64,000 nucleotides of DNA. Source: Diabrotica undecimpunctata (lineage: Eukaryota > Arthropoda > Insecta > Coleoptera > Chrysomelidae). The DNA is taken from contig NC_092806.1 in NCBI RefSeq assembly GCF_040954645.1, positions 130,035,151 to 130,099,150 of the forward strand, written 5' to 3'. Under the pieces are notes generated by a model that was not told where the DNA came from, made no database searches, and saw only the letters and a program-made list of their open reading frames with translations. Each line of letters starts with the position of its first letter. Position 1 is the first letter of the stretch. The position numbers and the translations under genes are program-made. This document shows, piece by piece, positions 11,824 to 43,639 of this stretch.

Positions 11824-11829
11824 TTTATT
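11824..11829 (-). terminator. Polyadenylation signal of gene A
   Basis: AATAAA on the minus strand, 89 bases after the gene A stop codon. Confidence 0.6.
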
Positions 11830-11917
11830 TTTTGGTAATATTTTTATATACAATAATAAATATTGGAGGGGTAGTTATTGCCTTCTTCTAATATTTAGTA
11901 AAGAACTAAATACAAAC

Positions 11918-32369
<20,452 letters not shown>

Positions 32370-32450
32370 TTTATGATGGTAAGCAATCAAATTTTCACTT
32401 GCAAAACAAAGCTACCAATTATTTAAACTAAAAATTAAGCAGGAGTATGA

Positions 32451-32458
32451 TATTTATA
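32451..32458 (-). promoter_or_regulatory. TATA box of gene A
   Basis: TATAAATA on the minus strand, 82 bases before the ATG. This would place the transcription start about 30 bases downstream, giving a short 5' UTR. A degenerate LINE starts about 200 bases further upstream, so the remaining unique promoter is short. Confidence 0.55.
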
Positions 32459-32659
32459 CTAAAATACCTACTTCTAAAAACGAGTAAAAGCCTTTTCAAA
32501 AGATTATCAAAGGTACTTAAACACCGGAAAAAAAAAATAATATGCATTTTAATCTAATCGTCAGCAGAGTTTTTCTGTTTATTATTATATCTGAAGTGTA
32601 TATTTCCGAGCACCTATTATGGTATTTATTAAAATAGTTTCGAAGAATTGAAACTCAAG

Positions 32660-33150
32660 ATAATCTCTAAAAACGTAACAGGGTTACGTACAAAGTATGC
32701 CAGAAAAAGTAACAACAAAATATAACAGTATGGAGAAATAAAAATATCGGGAAAGGCAGAATTTACAAAACAGTCATCAGACCAATAATGACATACGCGG
32801 CAGAAACACGACCTGACTCAGAGAGAACAAAAATGATGTTAGAAACAGCAGAGATGGAACACAAAGACAGAAAAGTTGATGGTAAAACACTATGGGACAG
32901 AGCTAGAAGTACAGACATACGACGTAGATGCAAGGTGAACGACTGGATAAGAAATAGAAGACTAAAATGGAACGATCACATAAGCCGAATGACAACAAAT
33001 AGAGTAGTAAAGAGTCAAGACACGGTTCCCCAATAGGAAGACTATCAGTAGAAAGACCACGAAAACGATGGAACAACTTATTGAAGGCACATTTAAAAAC
33101 AGAGTCATGTCTACATAAAAAGAAGAAACAGAAAAAGAAGAAAATATAAC
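32660..33150 (+). mobile_element. LINE 3' end
   Basis: IYKTVIRPIMTYAAETR, GKTLWDRARSTDIRRRCKV, NDWIRNRRLKWNDHISRM, then after a frame break GRLSVERPRKRWNN, and an AAAAAGAAGAAAC tail. It lies about 200 bases upstream of the gene A TATA box, on the opposite strand. Confidence 0.75.
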
Positions 33151-33382
33151 AAGTAAACGATATAAGATATTAAACGCGACGTTGTTCGTTCGGGTACATA
33201 CATATTGTAGAATAAAAAGGCATATAGAAGATTCTCAAAAGTAGACAGTATGGTATAATTTCACTATTTGAGAGAGTGATTCATCGTTTAAAGGCCCAGA
33301 AATGCGGAAAGCTGTTTGGAAATCCAGTGACGTACACTTACTTTTATTTTAACGTTAATTATATTTTATTTTTCAAATATTA

Positions 33383-33910
33383 ATGTTCGAAATAGGCCAC
33401 AATATATTTATTTACAAGTTTTTACTGACGTTTCGATCTCTATATCCAAAGACCGCTTTCAAAGATATAAATGATAGTTATCTTTATTTTATTTGTTTAT
33501 TATTATATATTTTTATAATCTTATATTGTTTATTTTTTTTTTCTATCTTTAAAAACGGAATAGAGATCGAAACGTCAATGTATTAAACATGTAAATAGAT
33601 ATATTGTGGCTTATGTCCAACCTTCTTCCTAAAAATACAGAATGCCACAAACAAGCAGCTATAGAAAAATAAATATATCTGTCATTTGTATGTTTGAAAA
33701 CGGTCTCTTTATAGAGATCGAAACGTCCGTAAATTAAACATTTGAATAAATATATTGTGGCTTATTCCCAACATCATTTCTAAAAATACAGAACGACAAG
33801 CGAAAAGCCATAGAAAATCAATAGATAAACATATGAATAAATATTTTGTGGCTCATTCCCTACATTCCCCTAAAAATACAGAATGCCACAAACAAAAAGC
33901 TATAAAAAAG
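33383..33910. repeat. Cluster of Penelope-type repeat units with hairpin-GAAACGTC motifs
   Basis: One inverted unit (33383-33470) and two or three direct units (33545-33660, 33700-33810, 33826-33910) share GAGATCGAAACGTC and ATAAATATATTGTGGC. At 33702-33727 GGTCTC and GAGATC form a stem followed by GAAACGTC, as in hammerhead stem II and core. The CTGANGA half of the core is not intact. Confidence 0.6.
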
Positions 33911-34299
33911 AAGTAATTTTGCAGAAAGTTTACTGATACCAACCGGCTGTCGCGGAAGTTACGCTAAAACGTCTTTTGACGTGACCCGTCCTTAAAGAGT
34001 TACACAATGAAATTTTTTTAAAACAAATTTTAAGGCAGTTTCCACACCACCCCAGAGGTATGTCTTGTGGCGCGATACTTGTTTTAAATGGGTGTTCGCC
34101 AAGAGCCATATTGTCTTATTAAATAAAATGAACAAAACACTTAAACAGTATAAAACAAAACAAAATAAAATCCTATAAAACAAAATAAAATTCTATAAAA
34201 ACAAAATAAAAATAATGTTTGATGTGTTTACACAAACACTATACACACTTACTATGTTCTTCTCGTTTTTTTTTTTGTTTTTGGTTTTTTTATGCTGAT

Positions 34300-35601
34300 G
34301 TTCTTATTAAACTATTAGAAAATATTATTCGCTGTCTAAACATGAAGATGCAGTGCTGCTATCGCTGTCATTATCTTCACCACCTGGTGTAATTATAATT
34401 GGCTCTAGTAAAACTTTTATATAAGTGTCAAGTTCCCACATACGATGTTCTTCTTTAATTATGTGGCCTATACATTTAGCCCATTTCTCTGGAGTTACAT
34501 GGAGGATTGCTTGAATCAAAAGTTTCTTAATTTCGTTTAATTTGAACGTTTTGTTATTGCGTGCTACTTCTCCTTTCACTTGCTCCCAGATAAGTTCAAT
34601 GGGATTAAGGGTGGTAGACGCAGAACTTTGACACCATAATCTTTTGCAGTTTCATCTACAGCATATTTAAGATATTCAATTTTCCTTAACCGTGCAATGT
34701 CAAGGAGCTAAATTTTGAGCATTGATTCTTCGTATGCAATCCCTTTTTCTGTAAGCCATTGTTGAATCCTCCCTTTCAATTTCTTTAATAATCACCTGTT
34801 TTTTTCGACTCAAATTGAAGAAAACCATCATCAAGAAACCCTGTATCACTTTCTATATGGGTGACGATTAAACGCCGTCCCTTTCCTGATGGAGCTTTTA
34901 ATCCTGTATATCAGCCTTCTATAAATGCTTCGCGTTTACTTTTGACATTTAAATCTTGCCAAACTTTTCCAACTGTATGACCTTTTCCAACCTTGGTTAA
35001 TCCAGGTTTCATCCAAATAACATATTTTGCGTCCAGTGCTGCGAATTTTGCGTATTTCTTCTAAATATTTTCTTCTCCGCACAATAATTTTATTTTTTTC
35101 TAATAGCATACTTTTTCTGTTGAGTTTTACATATCGAAAGTTCATTTCACGCATGGTCCTGGTTAAGACTCTACGAGATATCTTGGGTAAGGAGTCATCG
35201 TTTTCGAGCTCTTGAGAAATATTTTTCAGTGTTGGAATTTCACTCCGAAAATAAAATGAATGAATTTTTCGACGTATAATATTCCTTGTCTCGTCATCCA
35301 AAACAATGCTTTTCCTACCTCTAGTTTTACCTTTTTCTTGCTTTTTATTTTCCGATGTATTTTTAAGTACACGATAAATACAGCTAACGGATACTTTTGT
35401 TAAACTGCTACAAATGTCGACCGCTTGGCTAACATTTAATTCCATTTTTCTGCCGACAATTCCTTCATAAACGTTTCGTATTATTACCTTCTCTTCGGAC
35501 GTTAACATTTTCCGTCTCTTTTGCGGCATTTCATTTTTGGAATCAACATCAGAATTTTGCAGTCTTCTCTTGGAACAACTCGGTTTTTCGTCCAACTCCA
35601 A
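34300..35601 (-). pseudogene. IS630/Tc1-type transposase, broken
   Basis: 35601-34936 is open for 221 residues: a basic N-terminus, a helix-turn-helix (SQAVDICSSLTKVSVSCIYR), RRKIHSFYFRSEIPTL, FRYVKLNRKSMLLEK, then ICYLDETWINQGW with the first catalytic Asp. After about 34936 the frame is lost for about 350 bp. The C-terminus (34579-34325) is open: VARNNKTFKLNEIKKLL, ending in an acidic EDNDSDSSTASS stretch. Terminal repeats were not resolved. The 53.5-54.7 kb gene is a relative. Confidence 0.75.
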
Positions 35602-35639
35602 TAAAACTCAAACCAAATAATCACAGAATATATCTAAAA

Positions 35640-36365
35640 ATTTACTATAAAACGACAAACTATAACACTCGTATTATCAATAACACGTTTTATCAATAAC
35701 ACAAACTTATCGCATAAAATACCCTACCCTCAGAAACGCCAATGTAAATAACCTATTGTTGATAAGCACTCGCTCGACAAAAACTAGTCTTACGGCTTTC
35801 TGTGGATCTGAATTGAAACGGAATTCCGTCGCTAATTCCAAAGTTGCCAAACGATTGAAAAATATTGTTTTAAAATATCGATTTTTATTTTATAAATTTA
35901 AATATGTAACGAAACGGAATATAAATAAAATTTATTTCATTACAATTTTGTGCTTAATTTTTACTATTGAAAAAATCAGGTTTTTTTGTATTTTTATGAC
36001 GGTAATAATCGCTGCATGGAAGAGTACAGGTTTTGTATGACCATAATTACTACTTGTGAACAAGAATTGGCTACACTGTTCGACAACTTCTGGTCAAGTC
36101 TACTATAGAGAAGCACAAATAAATATACTACTTTATATATTCTGTAATTTCTTATGAGGAAACGCAAATTGCAATCGAGAAAACAGGCAGTTTTCGAGGG
36201 CCGCTGTGTACATTTAAATTTGAGGATATTCCGCGTTTAAACTATAATATCACTCTTCTAAATTGAGGGTTTCTACTTTAGTTATTTTTTCAATATGAAA
36301 CTCATTAGGCCATTAGAAACATTTCCAAAACTTTAAGAGTTTGTCTTTATAAAGATAGCTTTATA
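35640..36365. other. No gene recognised
   Basis: Probably includes the flank of the transposon upstream of 35601. An open stretch at 35756-36040 has no recognisable motif. Confidence 0.4.
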
Positions 36366-36845
36366 TCTAGGCCATACAAGTCTCATGCTATGTAAGCTCG
36401 TCTTGCATGACATATCATTTGTCTAACATGGTCTGTTTACATTAGAGCCATTTCTTTGCAATTTTGAGAATTTTAGATACCACTTTCACTGTTCTGCCAA
36501 CAGAAGAAACGTCAAAACATTAGCTTTAGATATTTTACTTGGAAATTCAATTCCTGAATTAAATATGTTCAAATATAATTCATAAATTATTACATCCAAT
36601 AAATAACATTTACAATAACACAATAAGGTTAAGTTTTATTCTAAAATTTAAATTTTGTTACATTGGCAACATGAATTTTGACGATAAATTACATCAGAAT
36701 AGCATGAAAAATAGAACACGTTCTAATTTTTCGTATAGCACAGATATGCTTGGAAATATCGCGTGGTCATGAGCAGTTGCATAATCTGTCTTGCATATTA
36801 TAGCTCTTGCCTGGCATGAAAATTGCATAATGTAAAGTCGACTTG
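36366..36845 (-). repeat. Interspersed repeat, copy 2, interrupted by a LINE
   Basis: Reverse complement of the repeat at 18175-18613. Its right part is cut at AAAGTCGACTT by the insertion at 36846-38483. Confidence 0.75.
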
Positions 36846-38483
36846 GTCATAAATTTTGTCTTTTAGGTGTTAATTTTAAGACTGTTTTTGATAATAATTG
36901 TTTTTGACACTTTATAGAGCGTGTGCAGCATTTTTGTAGCTTTATCAACTCTATCAGATATTAAAACGATGTCATCGGCAAATCTTAGGTGGTTCAGATC
37001 TTCCCCATTTATATTAATTCCCATGTTATCCTCTCGTTCCATTTGCTTGAACATATATTCAAGAACAGCTGTAAACAATTTAGGGGAGATAGTATCACCC
37101 TGTCTAATTTCACGTTCTATTCGAAATTTCTTGGTATCTTCATGAAGGCGGACACAGGTTGTACCAGTTTCGTAAATACTTTTAATCAAGGCGATATATC
37201 GGTAGTCAATGCAGCAGTCAGCCAATGCTCGAAACATTTTATGATGATCTATAGTATCAAACGCCTTTTCATAATCTACGAATATAAGAAAGATAGGCTT
37301 ATTATACTCTGTACACATTTCTATTAGAGTTTTTATAACTTGTAGATGATCATTTGTTCCGTATCTGGAGCGGAACCCAGCCTGTTCACAAGGTTGGTAA
37401 CTATCCAGTTTGTTCATAAGCCGTTTTGTTATTATCTTCATGAATAGTTTGTATGTATGGGAGAGCAAACTAATAGGTCTGTAGTTCTTTAGGTCTGAAA
37501 TGTCACCTTTTTTGTGCATTATGGTTATTATTGCATTATGCCACTGGGAGGGGGTTACGCCTCTTGTCAAACAAGCATTGAACATCTTTTTCAATACATT
37601 TACTAACGTTCCTCCTTCTTCTTCGATTTGTTCAATGACTATCCCATCTTTTCCAGGTAATTTATTGTTTTTCATCTCCGAGAGAGCTGATTTTATTTCC
37701 TATGTTGTGATACCTGGGATGTCTTCTGAGCCTACATTTTGAACTTTTGGTAATTGATTTTGATCAGGATCTGGAAGTTCTTCTCGCTTATACAATTCTG
37801 AGTAAAAATCTTGAGCAGTTTTTAAAATATCTTCCTTATTTGTTGTAGTTTCTCCTTTTTTATTTACAAGTTTACAAATATTTTTCGATCCTTCAGTCAT
37901 TTGTCGGCGCAGAACTTTTAAACTTTTATTTTTATCAATAGCTTGAGTAATGTATTCAGTGTTGTAATTTCTGACATCTTTTAGAATGGATTTTGTGATA
38001 TCTTTGTTTAACTGTCTAAGTGTTATAAAATTATCTGTGTATTTGTCTTTCAATTCTCTTCTTTTTTTATAAGATCTTTAGTAGCTTGAGTGAGTTTAAA
38101 TAGATAAAATAAGAGTTAAACAACGCGCTATGGAAAGATCAATATTAGGTATTACCATCAGAGATAAAGTACCAAACCTAGAAATAAGAAGAAGAACAGG
38201 AGTCACAGATGCAGTTGAAAAAGTAGCCATGGCTAAATGGGCTTGGGCCGGACATGTTGCCAGATTAACGGATGATAGATGGACCAGAAAGATTCTGGAA
38301 TGGCGACCAAGGCAAGAGGCATATCGAAGCAGAGGACGACGACCGACTAGATGGACGGATGATATCAAGCGCATCACCACCAACTGGATGCAAGAAGCTC
38401 AAGATAGGAATAGGTGGAAACTTTTACGGGAGGCCTACGTTCAGCAGTGGACAAATATAGACTAATTGAAGATGATGATGATG
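36846..38483. mobile_element. RTE-like LINE insertion, 5'-inverted (twin-primed)
   Basis: Flanked by perfect 11-bp duplications AAAGTCGACTT (36835-36845 and 38484-38494). The 3' part is on plus (about 38098-38483): VKQRAMERSILGI, AKWAWAGHVARL, RKILEWRPRQ, RPTRWTDDI, EAYVQQW, then a GATGATGATGATG tail. The 5' part is on minus (38094-36846): linker, KNYRPISLLSHTYKL, FVDYEKAFDTIDH, REIRQGDTISPKLF, LRFADDIVLIS, ending at KTKFMT. The stretch between those points is missing. The motif set is RTE-like. Confidence 0.88.
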
Positions 38484-38494
38484 AAAGTCGACTT

Positions 38495-39248
38495 ATGATA
38501 AAACCGGGTTACATTGACAGGGTGCAAACATTGACATAATTTCAAATATTCCGCACGCCCAAGAAAAATGTATGTTTGACGGTTTTAAAATTTCTCATGT
38601 AGTTGTAAGAATAAACAAAAGCTGCATAATAGTGCATTTGGTAAATACCATTTGGTATACCAGTTGGTAACAAATAAAACAATGAATTAACTAATCATAT
38701 TTATTCAGCATAAAACAAAATATTATTTAGTTTGCACAAATAAACACTGCCTAAAGCTTTACAATAAACAAATTTAAAACTTATACTTATGGCTTCATCT
38801 GGTTGACAGGGTTGTTGATGGCTCCTGATTGTGGTTGGATAGTCTTAAAGACAGCTGCAGTCTTAGTTAGTTGGATATGTGGTTAATCCATCATTTAATT
38901 TAATAAATTATCCCATAAGTTACTCCATAAATTATTTCAGAAACCCAAGAGATTTCTGCAGACCATAAAATGAACCTTATTCCATATTTCTCTCTTTTAT
39001 AAATTTCAACAACAGACAAAAAAATATATCCCACCACGTTTGAAAGCTGATTGACTGAAATTAGTGGAGAATGACTACAATGAAGTATAACGTATAATAT
39101 ATATCTATAATGGAATTAGCTCTTCTCTCAACATAGAACAGAATATTTAGTCTACCGGACAGAAAGAGAGACGGCGCCAACTATTTTTTGAAGAAAAAAT
39201 AGTAAAAAAGAAACTGAAGGTTAAGGAATTAATAAATTAATAAAGATA
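38495..39248. other. No gene recognised
   Basis: AT-rich, stops in all frames. The first bases presumably continue the 36.4-kb repeat. Confidence 0.4.
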
Positions 39249-39567
39249 TTAACCCTTTAACTACCGGGCCTATCTCAAAAAATATTCCCTTTAGCTACCA
39301 GCGGTACGCGTAAGTACCATCAAAATAAATCGATGTTACAATAAAATATAAACCAACTTAGTCTATTTTTGCCAAAGGTACATATTCGTCCAGCACTTTT
39401 AAATTATTGCAACGTCACACGATCTGCTTGGCGGGTTTTTGATGCGTCAGTGACCGTTGAGATTTGTCAGTGTAAACGTATTTGAGGTTATATTTTTATA
39501 CATTATTTGATATTTATTGTTTGCTGATTTCTTCGTCGTTACGATTTTGTTGGGAGACTATCAGTAG

Positions 39568-39818
39568 GTAAGTTATATTTTCTTCACACATACAATTGGG
39601 TTCACAATATATAGGCACGTAAGTAATAAAAAAACACTTAAGTTTAACTGGTACTTCTACGTACCGTTGGGACTAATTGTGTTGTTTTGATGCCACGATA
39701 GATTTTCCATATTTAGTAATTTAACTCTTTTTTTTCACAAGAATGCTTGTTAAACAACAAAAAAATTGTACACAAAAATGTAGGAGCCAATTATAATGAT
39801 TTTTCTTTTAATTTTTAG
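39568..39818 (+). other. Likely 5'-UTR intron of the piggyBac transposase gene
   Basis: Donor GTAAGT at 39568 follows CAGTAG; acceptor TTTTTAG ends at 39818, one base before the ATG at 39820. This supports MAANRR as the true start over the upstream ATG at 39796, which would lie in the intron. Confidence 0.55.
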
Positions 39819-39819
39819 T

Positions 39820-41666
39820 ATGGCTGCAAACCGCAGGTTAGCAAAGAAAGTCCTGACATACGACGAGTTGGCACAAATCATTGAAAATGATGAGGATATG
39901 GATGCATTTTTACCACAGCTTGACAACAATGAAGACACTGATGTAGAATCTGAAAACGAGGAAGATTTTCCGGAAAGTCAGCTACTAGTGGAATCCAATA
40001 GAAACGTAAAATCTAACTTGAATGATGAAATCGAGAATGAAAATGATAGTTGTGAAACACCTAAATTTACTGACGATGTTCACGATCACAGTGTTGAAGT
40101 TCACGAATCAGGAGAAGCTGTTAATGAGCTCATACGGACTAGTGCAGAAGAACAAGTTTTGAGGCAGTGGAACAAAATTGAAAAGGCTACAGAAATTCCT
40201 CCTTATGTAAAACCAAACTATGTTTGGGAAGAAAACTATTTTGAAGAGTGTCAAAATTCTCTTGATATTTTTATAAAATTGCTGGGAAATGTTCCCGAGG
40301 ATACAACGTTTCAGTCTAATTTATATGCAGTACAAAAAGGAAAACAGTTAAATATGGCTAAAGAAGAATTTCTTGCATTTTTGGGAATTAATTTTTTGAT
40401 GGGGTATCACACTCTGCCATCAATTCCTGATTATTGGTCAACGCAGGATGACCTTTCAGTTCCACTTGTGTCAGAAACAATGCCTAGGAATAGATTCCAA
40501 GCTATTTTATCTTTTTTACACATAAACGACAATCAGGGTATACCCAAAAACAACACAGATCGATTATATAAAGTAAGACCGTTAATAAGTGCGTTAAATA
40601 CTCAGTTTATAAATTATTGTGGGGAACAAGTAATGTCTCTCGATGAATCTATCGTCAAATTCAAAGGGCGCTCTGCACTAAAGCAATATAATCCGATGAA
40701 ACCTATTAAAAGGGGATACAAGATATGGTGCTATAGTGATATGAGTGGTTTTATTAAAAAGTTTGACATTTATCAGGGAAAAAATGAGAAGATTGATAAC
40801 AAATACAAAGAGTATAATTTAGGCGAAAGAGTAGTACTATATTTAACAGAAGAAGACAGGAACAAAAATAAAATTATCTACTTTGACAATTTTTATACCA
40901 CTGGAAATTATTAGAGAAGTTAAAAGGAGAGAATACATTAGCCTGTGGAACGATCAGAACTAATCGCAAATATTTACCACCTAAAATGAAAGAAGACAAA
41001 ATGCTTAAAAAGGGTGAATACGATTTTAGAATTTCTAACACAGGGATATCATATTTCAAATGGAAAGATAATTGTGTGGTCAGTATTGCTTCAAATTTCC
41101 ACGGCTCCGAAGCTACCAAAGTCAAAAGAAAACAACGTGATGGTACAATAACCGAAGTAGATGCTCCTACTATTATTAAAGACTATAATAAATCAATGGG
41201 AGGTGTAGACTACCATGATCAATTGCGACAATGCTATGGTTTAGATCGGAGGTTCAGAAAATGGTGGCAACGTATCTTTTGGGCGTGTATGGAAATTACA
41301 TTCGTAAATGCGTTTGTAATTGCAAAAAAAGTGTTAGATGAACCTCCCACCAACTTATTACAGTTTCGAAGGGATCTTACCAGAAGCCTTTGCTACCTAT
41401 CTCCACACAGAAAAAGAAAATCTGTTCCTTCAACAGGTACTCCATCAAAGAAACGACGTTATGATTATAGCGTGCCTTCTGGAATAAGGCTAACTCAAGT
41501 TGGAAGTCACTGGCCAAAGTTTGTGGAAAGACGCGGTAGATGCGAAGTATGCAGCTCAAAAGCTATCCAGTCAAAACCTACTTCAACCTGTTCTCAGTGC
41601 AAAGTATTTTTGTGTATTAGTGCAAATAAGAATTGTTTTGCTGAGTATCATGGAATGGATTACTGA
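39820..41666 (+). pseudogene. piggyBac transposase with one frame shift
   Basis: An acidic N-terminus (NNEDTDVESENEEDFPESQ) precedes the DDE_Tnp_1_7 core. The three catalytic Asp positions are visible in MSLDESIVKFKG, IIYFDNFYTT and SMGGVDYHDQ. After RYDYSVPSG comes a C-terminal Cys-rich finger (CEVCSS, CSQCKVFLC, CFAEYH). The frame breaks at about 40905, where TTGN runs into TAG; the other frame carries on directly with LLEKLK, so one base appears missing. All catalytic residues are otherwise present. Confidence 0.88.
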
Positions 41667-41939
41667 AAAATGTATTTTTTTTTAAATAAAAGTATTGTGC
41701 CTAAAATTTTTACTGACATACAGATTTTCCCAGCGGTACTTGTGAGTACCACCAATATATTTTTTGTAAAAATACATCTATAGACTATTTTGTGAACTCT
41801 ATAATACTTTAATAATTATTTTAAAACAGAAATCAATAAAAAACTTTTTAATATTCAAGCAGAAAGGTTCTTGGGATTTTAAGAGGTTACAAGTGCTGGT
41901 ACGCTCACGTACCGCTGGTAGTGAAAGGGTTAAAATAAA

Positions 41940-42447
41940 ATAATTACATAAATATAAATTAATAAAGCTGTGAAGTTTATAACGTTACAATGTGCCACCG
42001 AAAAAACCTTCGAACTCTAATTATTATCAGCACTAAACATGCAAGCAAAAATACCAGAAACACTAAAACGGAATAGAGTCCGAAGAATGTGCTGAATGTC
42101 TTACTAGCGCAGAGGAATTCGTTTAGAAAGCAATGCAAGAAGAAAAAAGCAATAAAGAGCCGATAAAAGCGAAAAAGAAAAAACTGTACCAATAGAAGAG
42201 CGAAGTAAGTGTACGAATGGATGACGATTCAGTCTTAGATACGCCTTTGTTGGAAGATGAAGATGACATTCCCAATACAATGGCAAAAATCAAAGAACAC
42301 AATTCAGCCACAGTTGATAAGCGTAGGAATGAAACCCATCATTACATTGGAAAAGTAATAGAAATTATTTCCGAAGGCATTGAAGTAGCAGTGACTTTCC
42401 CGAGAAAAAAAAATGTTTTGTATTTTTGGCCAGCGCGCGCTTCTTGA
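41940..42447 (+). other. Unassigned coding remnant
   Basis: 42217-42447 reads a start with acidic text and then HHYIGKVIEI, GIEVAVTFPRKKNVLYFWP. This resembles the small C-terminal module that ends many insect transposon-derived proteins, but I cannot name it. The upstream text (ECAECLTSAEEF) is frame-broken. Confidence 0.3.
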
Positions 42448-42720
42448 AGTTCGCGCCACGGAGTGTGCCGATACGTCCCGACACGACAGGTCACCGCGAC
42501 TATAAATAGAGCGGTAGCGGAGTAATCGTCGGATTCACTCCCCGCCTCTCGACGCGTTAGTGTTCTGAGCTGTTGGACGTGAATCCCTGTCCTGGCATTT
42601 GGTTTTCACCTCTGGCTGCGTTAAGTAGTTGAGTTACTGTGACCAAATGCCCATCTTGGTAGTTAGTATTCGCCTCTGGTTGCGTTGAGTAACTGAGTTA
42701 CCGTTGCTAACTACCCATCT
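42448..42720 (+). promoter_or_regulatory. GC-rich promoter-like island with a two-unit tandem repeat
   Basis: A GC-rich block contains ACTATAAATAGAG at about 42499-42511. From about 42598 two units of roughly 65 bp follow, each with CACCTCTGG or CGCCTCTGG, TGCGTT.AGTA, TGAGTTAC and CCCATCTT. The hammerhead candidate follows directly. It looks like the regulatory end of a Penelope-like or other retroelement. Confidence 0.45.
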
Positions 42721-42751
42721 TCCTGTCTTTTGTTTTCTTTCTCTTTTTTGT

Positions 42752-42793
42752 TCTCCTGATGAAGCTACATACAATTGTAGCGAAACGTCGAGA
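42752..42793 (+). ncRNA. Hammerhead ribozyme candidate with complete core
   Basis: Stem I is TCTC (42752-42755) with GAGA (42790-42793). The core CTGATGA (42756-42762) is exact. After one extra A, stem II is GCTAC (42764-42768) with GTAGC (42777-42781) and an 8-base loop. GAAAC follows (42782-42786), then GTC with the expected cleavage site after C at 42789. Stem III is only the self-complementary ACGT, the minimal form reported for Penelope-like elements, which can cleave as a dimer. Family knowledge, not sequence, supplies the dimer idea. Confidence 0.75.
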
Positions 42794-42894
42794 TGAACCC
42801 ACTTTTGGGTCACTCACAAATGACACGGTCCAAACCCGGAAGACGAATAAACTATAATTCTGACTCTGGCCGTGGAAGCCTACGATTTCACATT

Positions 42895-43235
42895 TAATCA
42901 TCATCAACACTGGCTCGACAACCCTTTTTGGGTCTTGGTTTGTTCCAGGATTCTTCTCCATTCTGATCTGTTTCGTGCTTTTTGCCTTAAATTTTTTTAT
43001 TTTTAAGGTTGTTATATCATTTTCCATTTCTTCTATGTATTTTAGTTTTGGTTTTCCTCTTGTTTTTTTTCCTACTGGTATTTGTTTGCTTATTTTGTTT
43101 GGTATTTCGGCCTGCTTCCATTCTTTCCATATTTCTCATCTAACGCAGCCCTCCTATTTTAATGAATGTTATGTGATATATTTCAATTTCTTTTGTGCCT
43201 TTGTATATTTTTTAATGGGTACAAAAAGTTACCAA
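42895..43235 (-). mobile_element. LINE 3' end, minus strand (copy 2 of a pair)
   Basis: Same sequence as 1590-1982. The minus strand reads EIWKEWKQAEIPNKISK, KTRGKPKLKYIEEME, QIRMEKNPGTNQDPKRV and ends in a short ATGATGATT tail. Confidence 0.65.
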
Positions 43236-43244
43236 CGTTAAGGT

Positions 43245-43490
43245 AATTCGGCACATAAATAAACAACAAGTATTACTAAGGATAATCAAAGAGAGGAAAA
43301 CACAATATTTGAGTCATGTGTTGAGATGAGAAAGATTAAAAGATGATTTGGAAGGTGTCAGAACTCGTGACTAAAAGATCTGACAAGATGGCTTGACCAC
43401 TCATCCGCAGAATTAGTTTTCAAAGTTATAATTGCCATTTGGATCCCAACCTTAGAATGGAGAGGGCACAATAAGAAGAAAGAAGATCCT
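43245..43490 (+). mobile_element. LINE 3' end, recurring family, degenerate
   Basis: LLRIIKERKTQYLSHVLR, then frame-broken LFKV-like text, and an AAGAAGAAAGAAG tail. Confidence 0.55.
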
Positions 43491-43639
43491 TACGTAATTC
43501 GTTGAAATTGTTGCCTATGAATACCAGAGCCTCTGCATACTTTAGACGATTTAATCGTTGTCTCCCATATTTTAAGTTTTTAAATACATCTTCTAAAGAA
43601 CATCTAGAGTAAGTAATTATATGAGCAGGAAACGCAATA

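Larger units (their letters stand above)
39253..41929 (+). mobile_element. piggyBac element, 2677 bp, TTAA target duplication
   Basis: TTAA at 39249-39252 and 41930-41933 flank termini CCCTTTAACTACC and GGTAGTGAAAGGG, which are near-inverted. Four internal 16-mers GGTAC-N6-GTACC lie at 39303, 39650, 41735 and 41898, two near each end. It contains one transposase gene with a single frame shift. Nearly intact, so probably recent. Confidence 0.93.

Noticed and set aside
39796..39819. ATG at 39796 as piggyBac start
   Set aside because: It lies in a likely 5'-UTR intron; the ATG at 39820 follows the acceptor directly.
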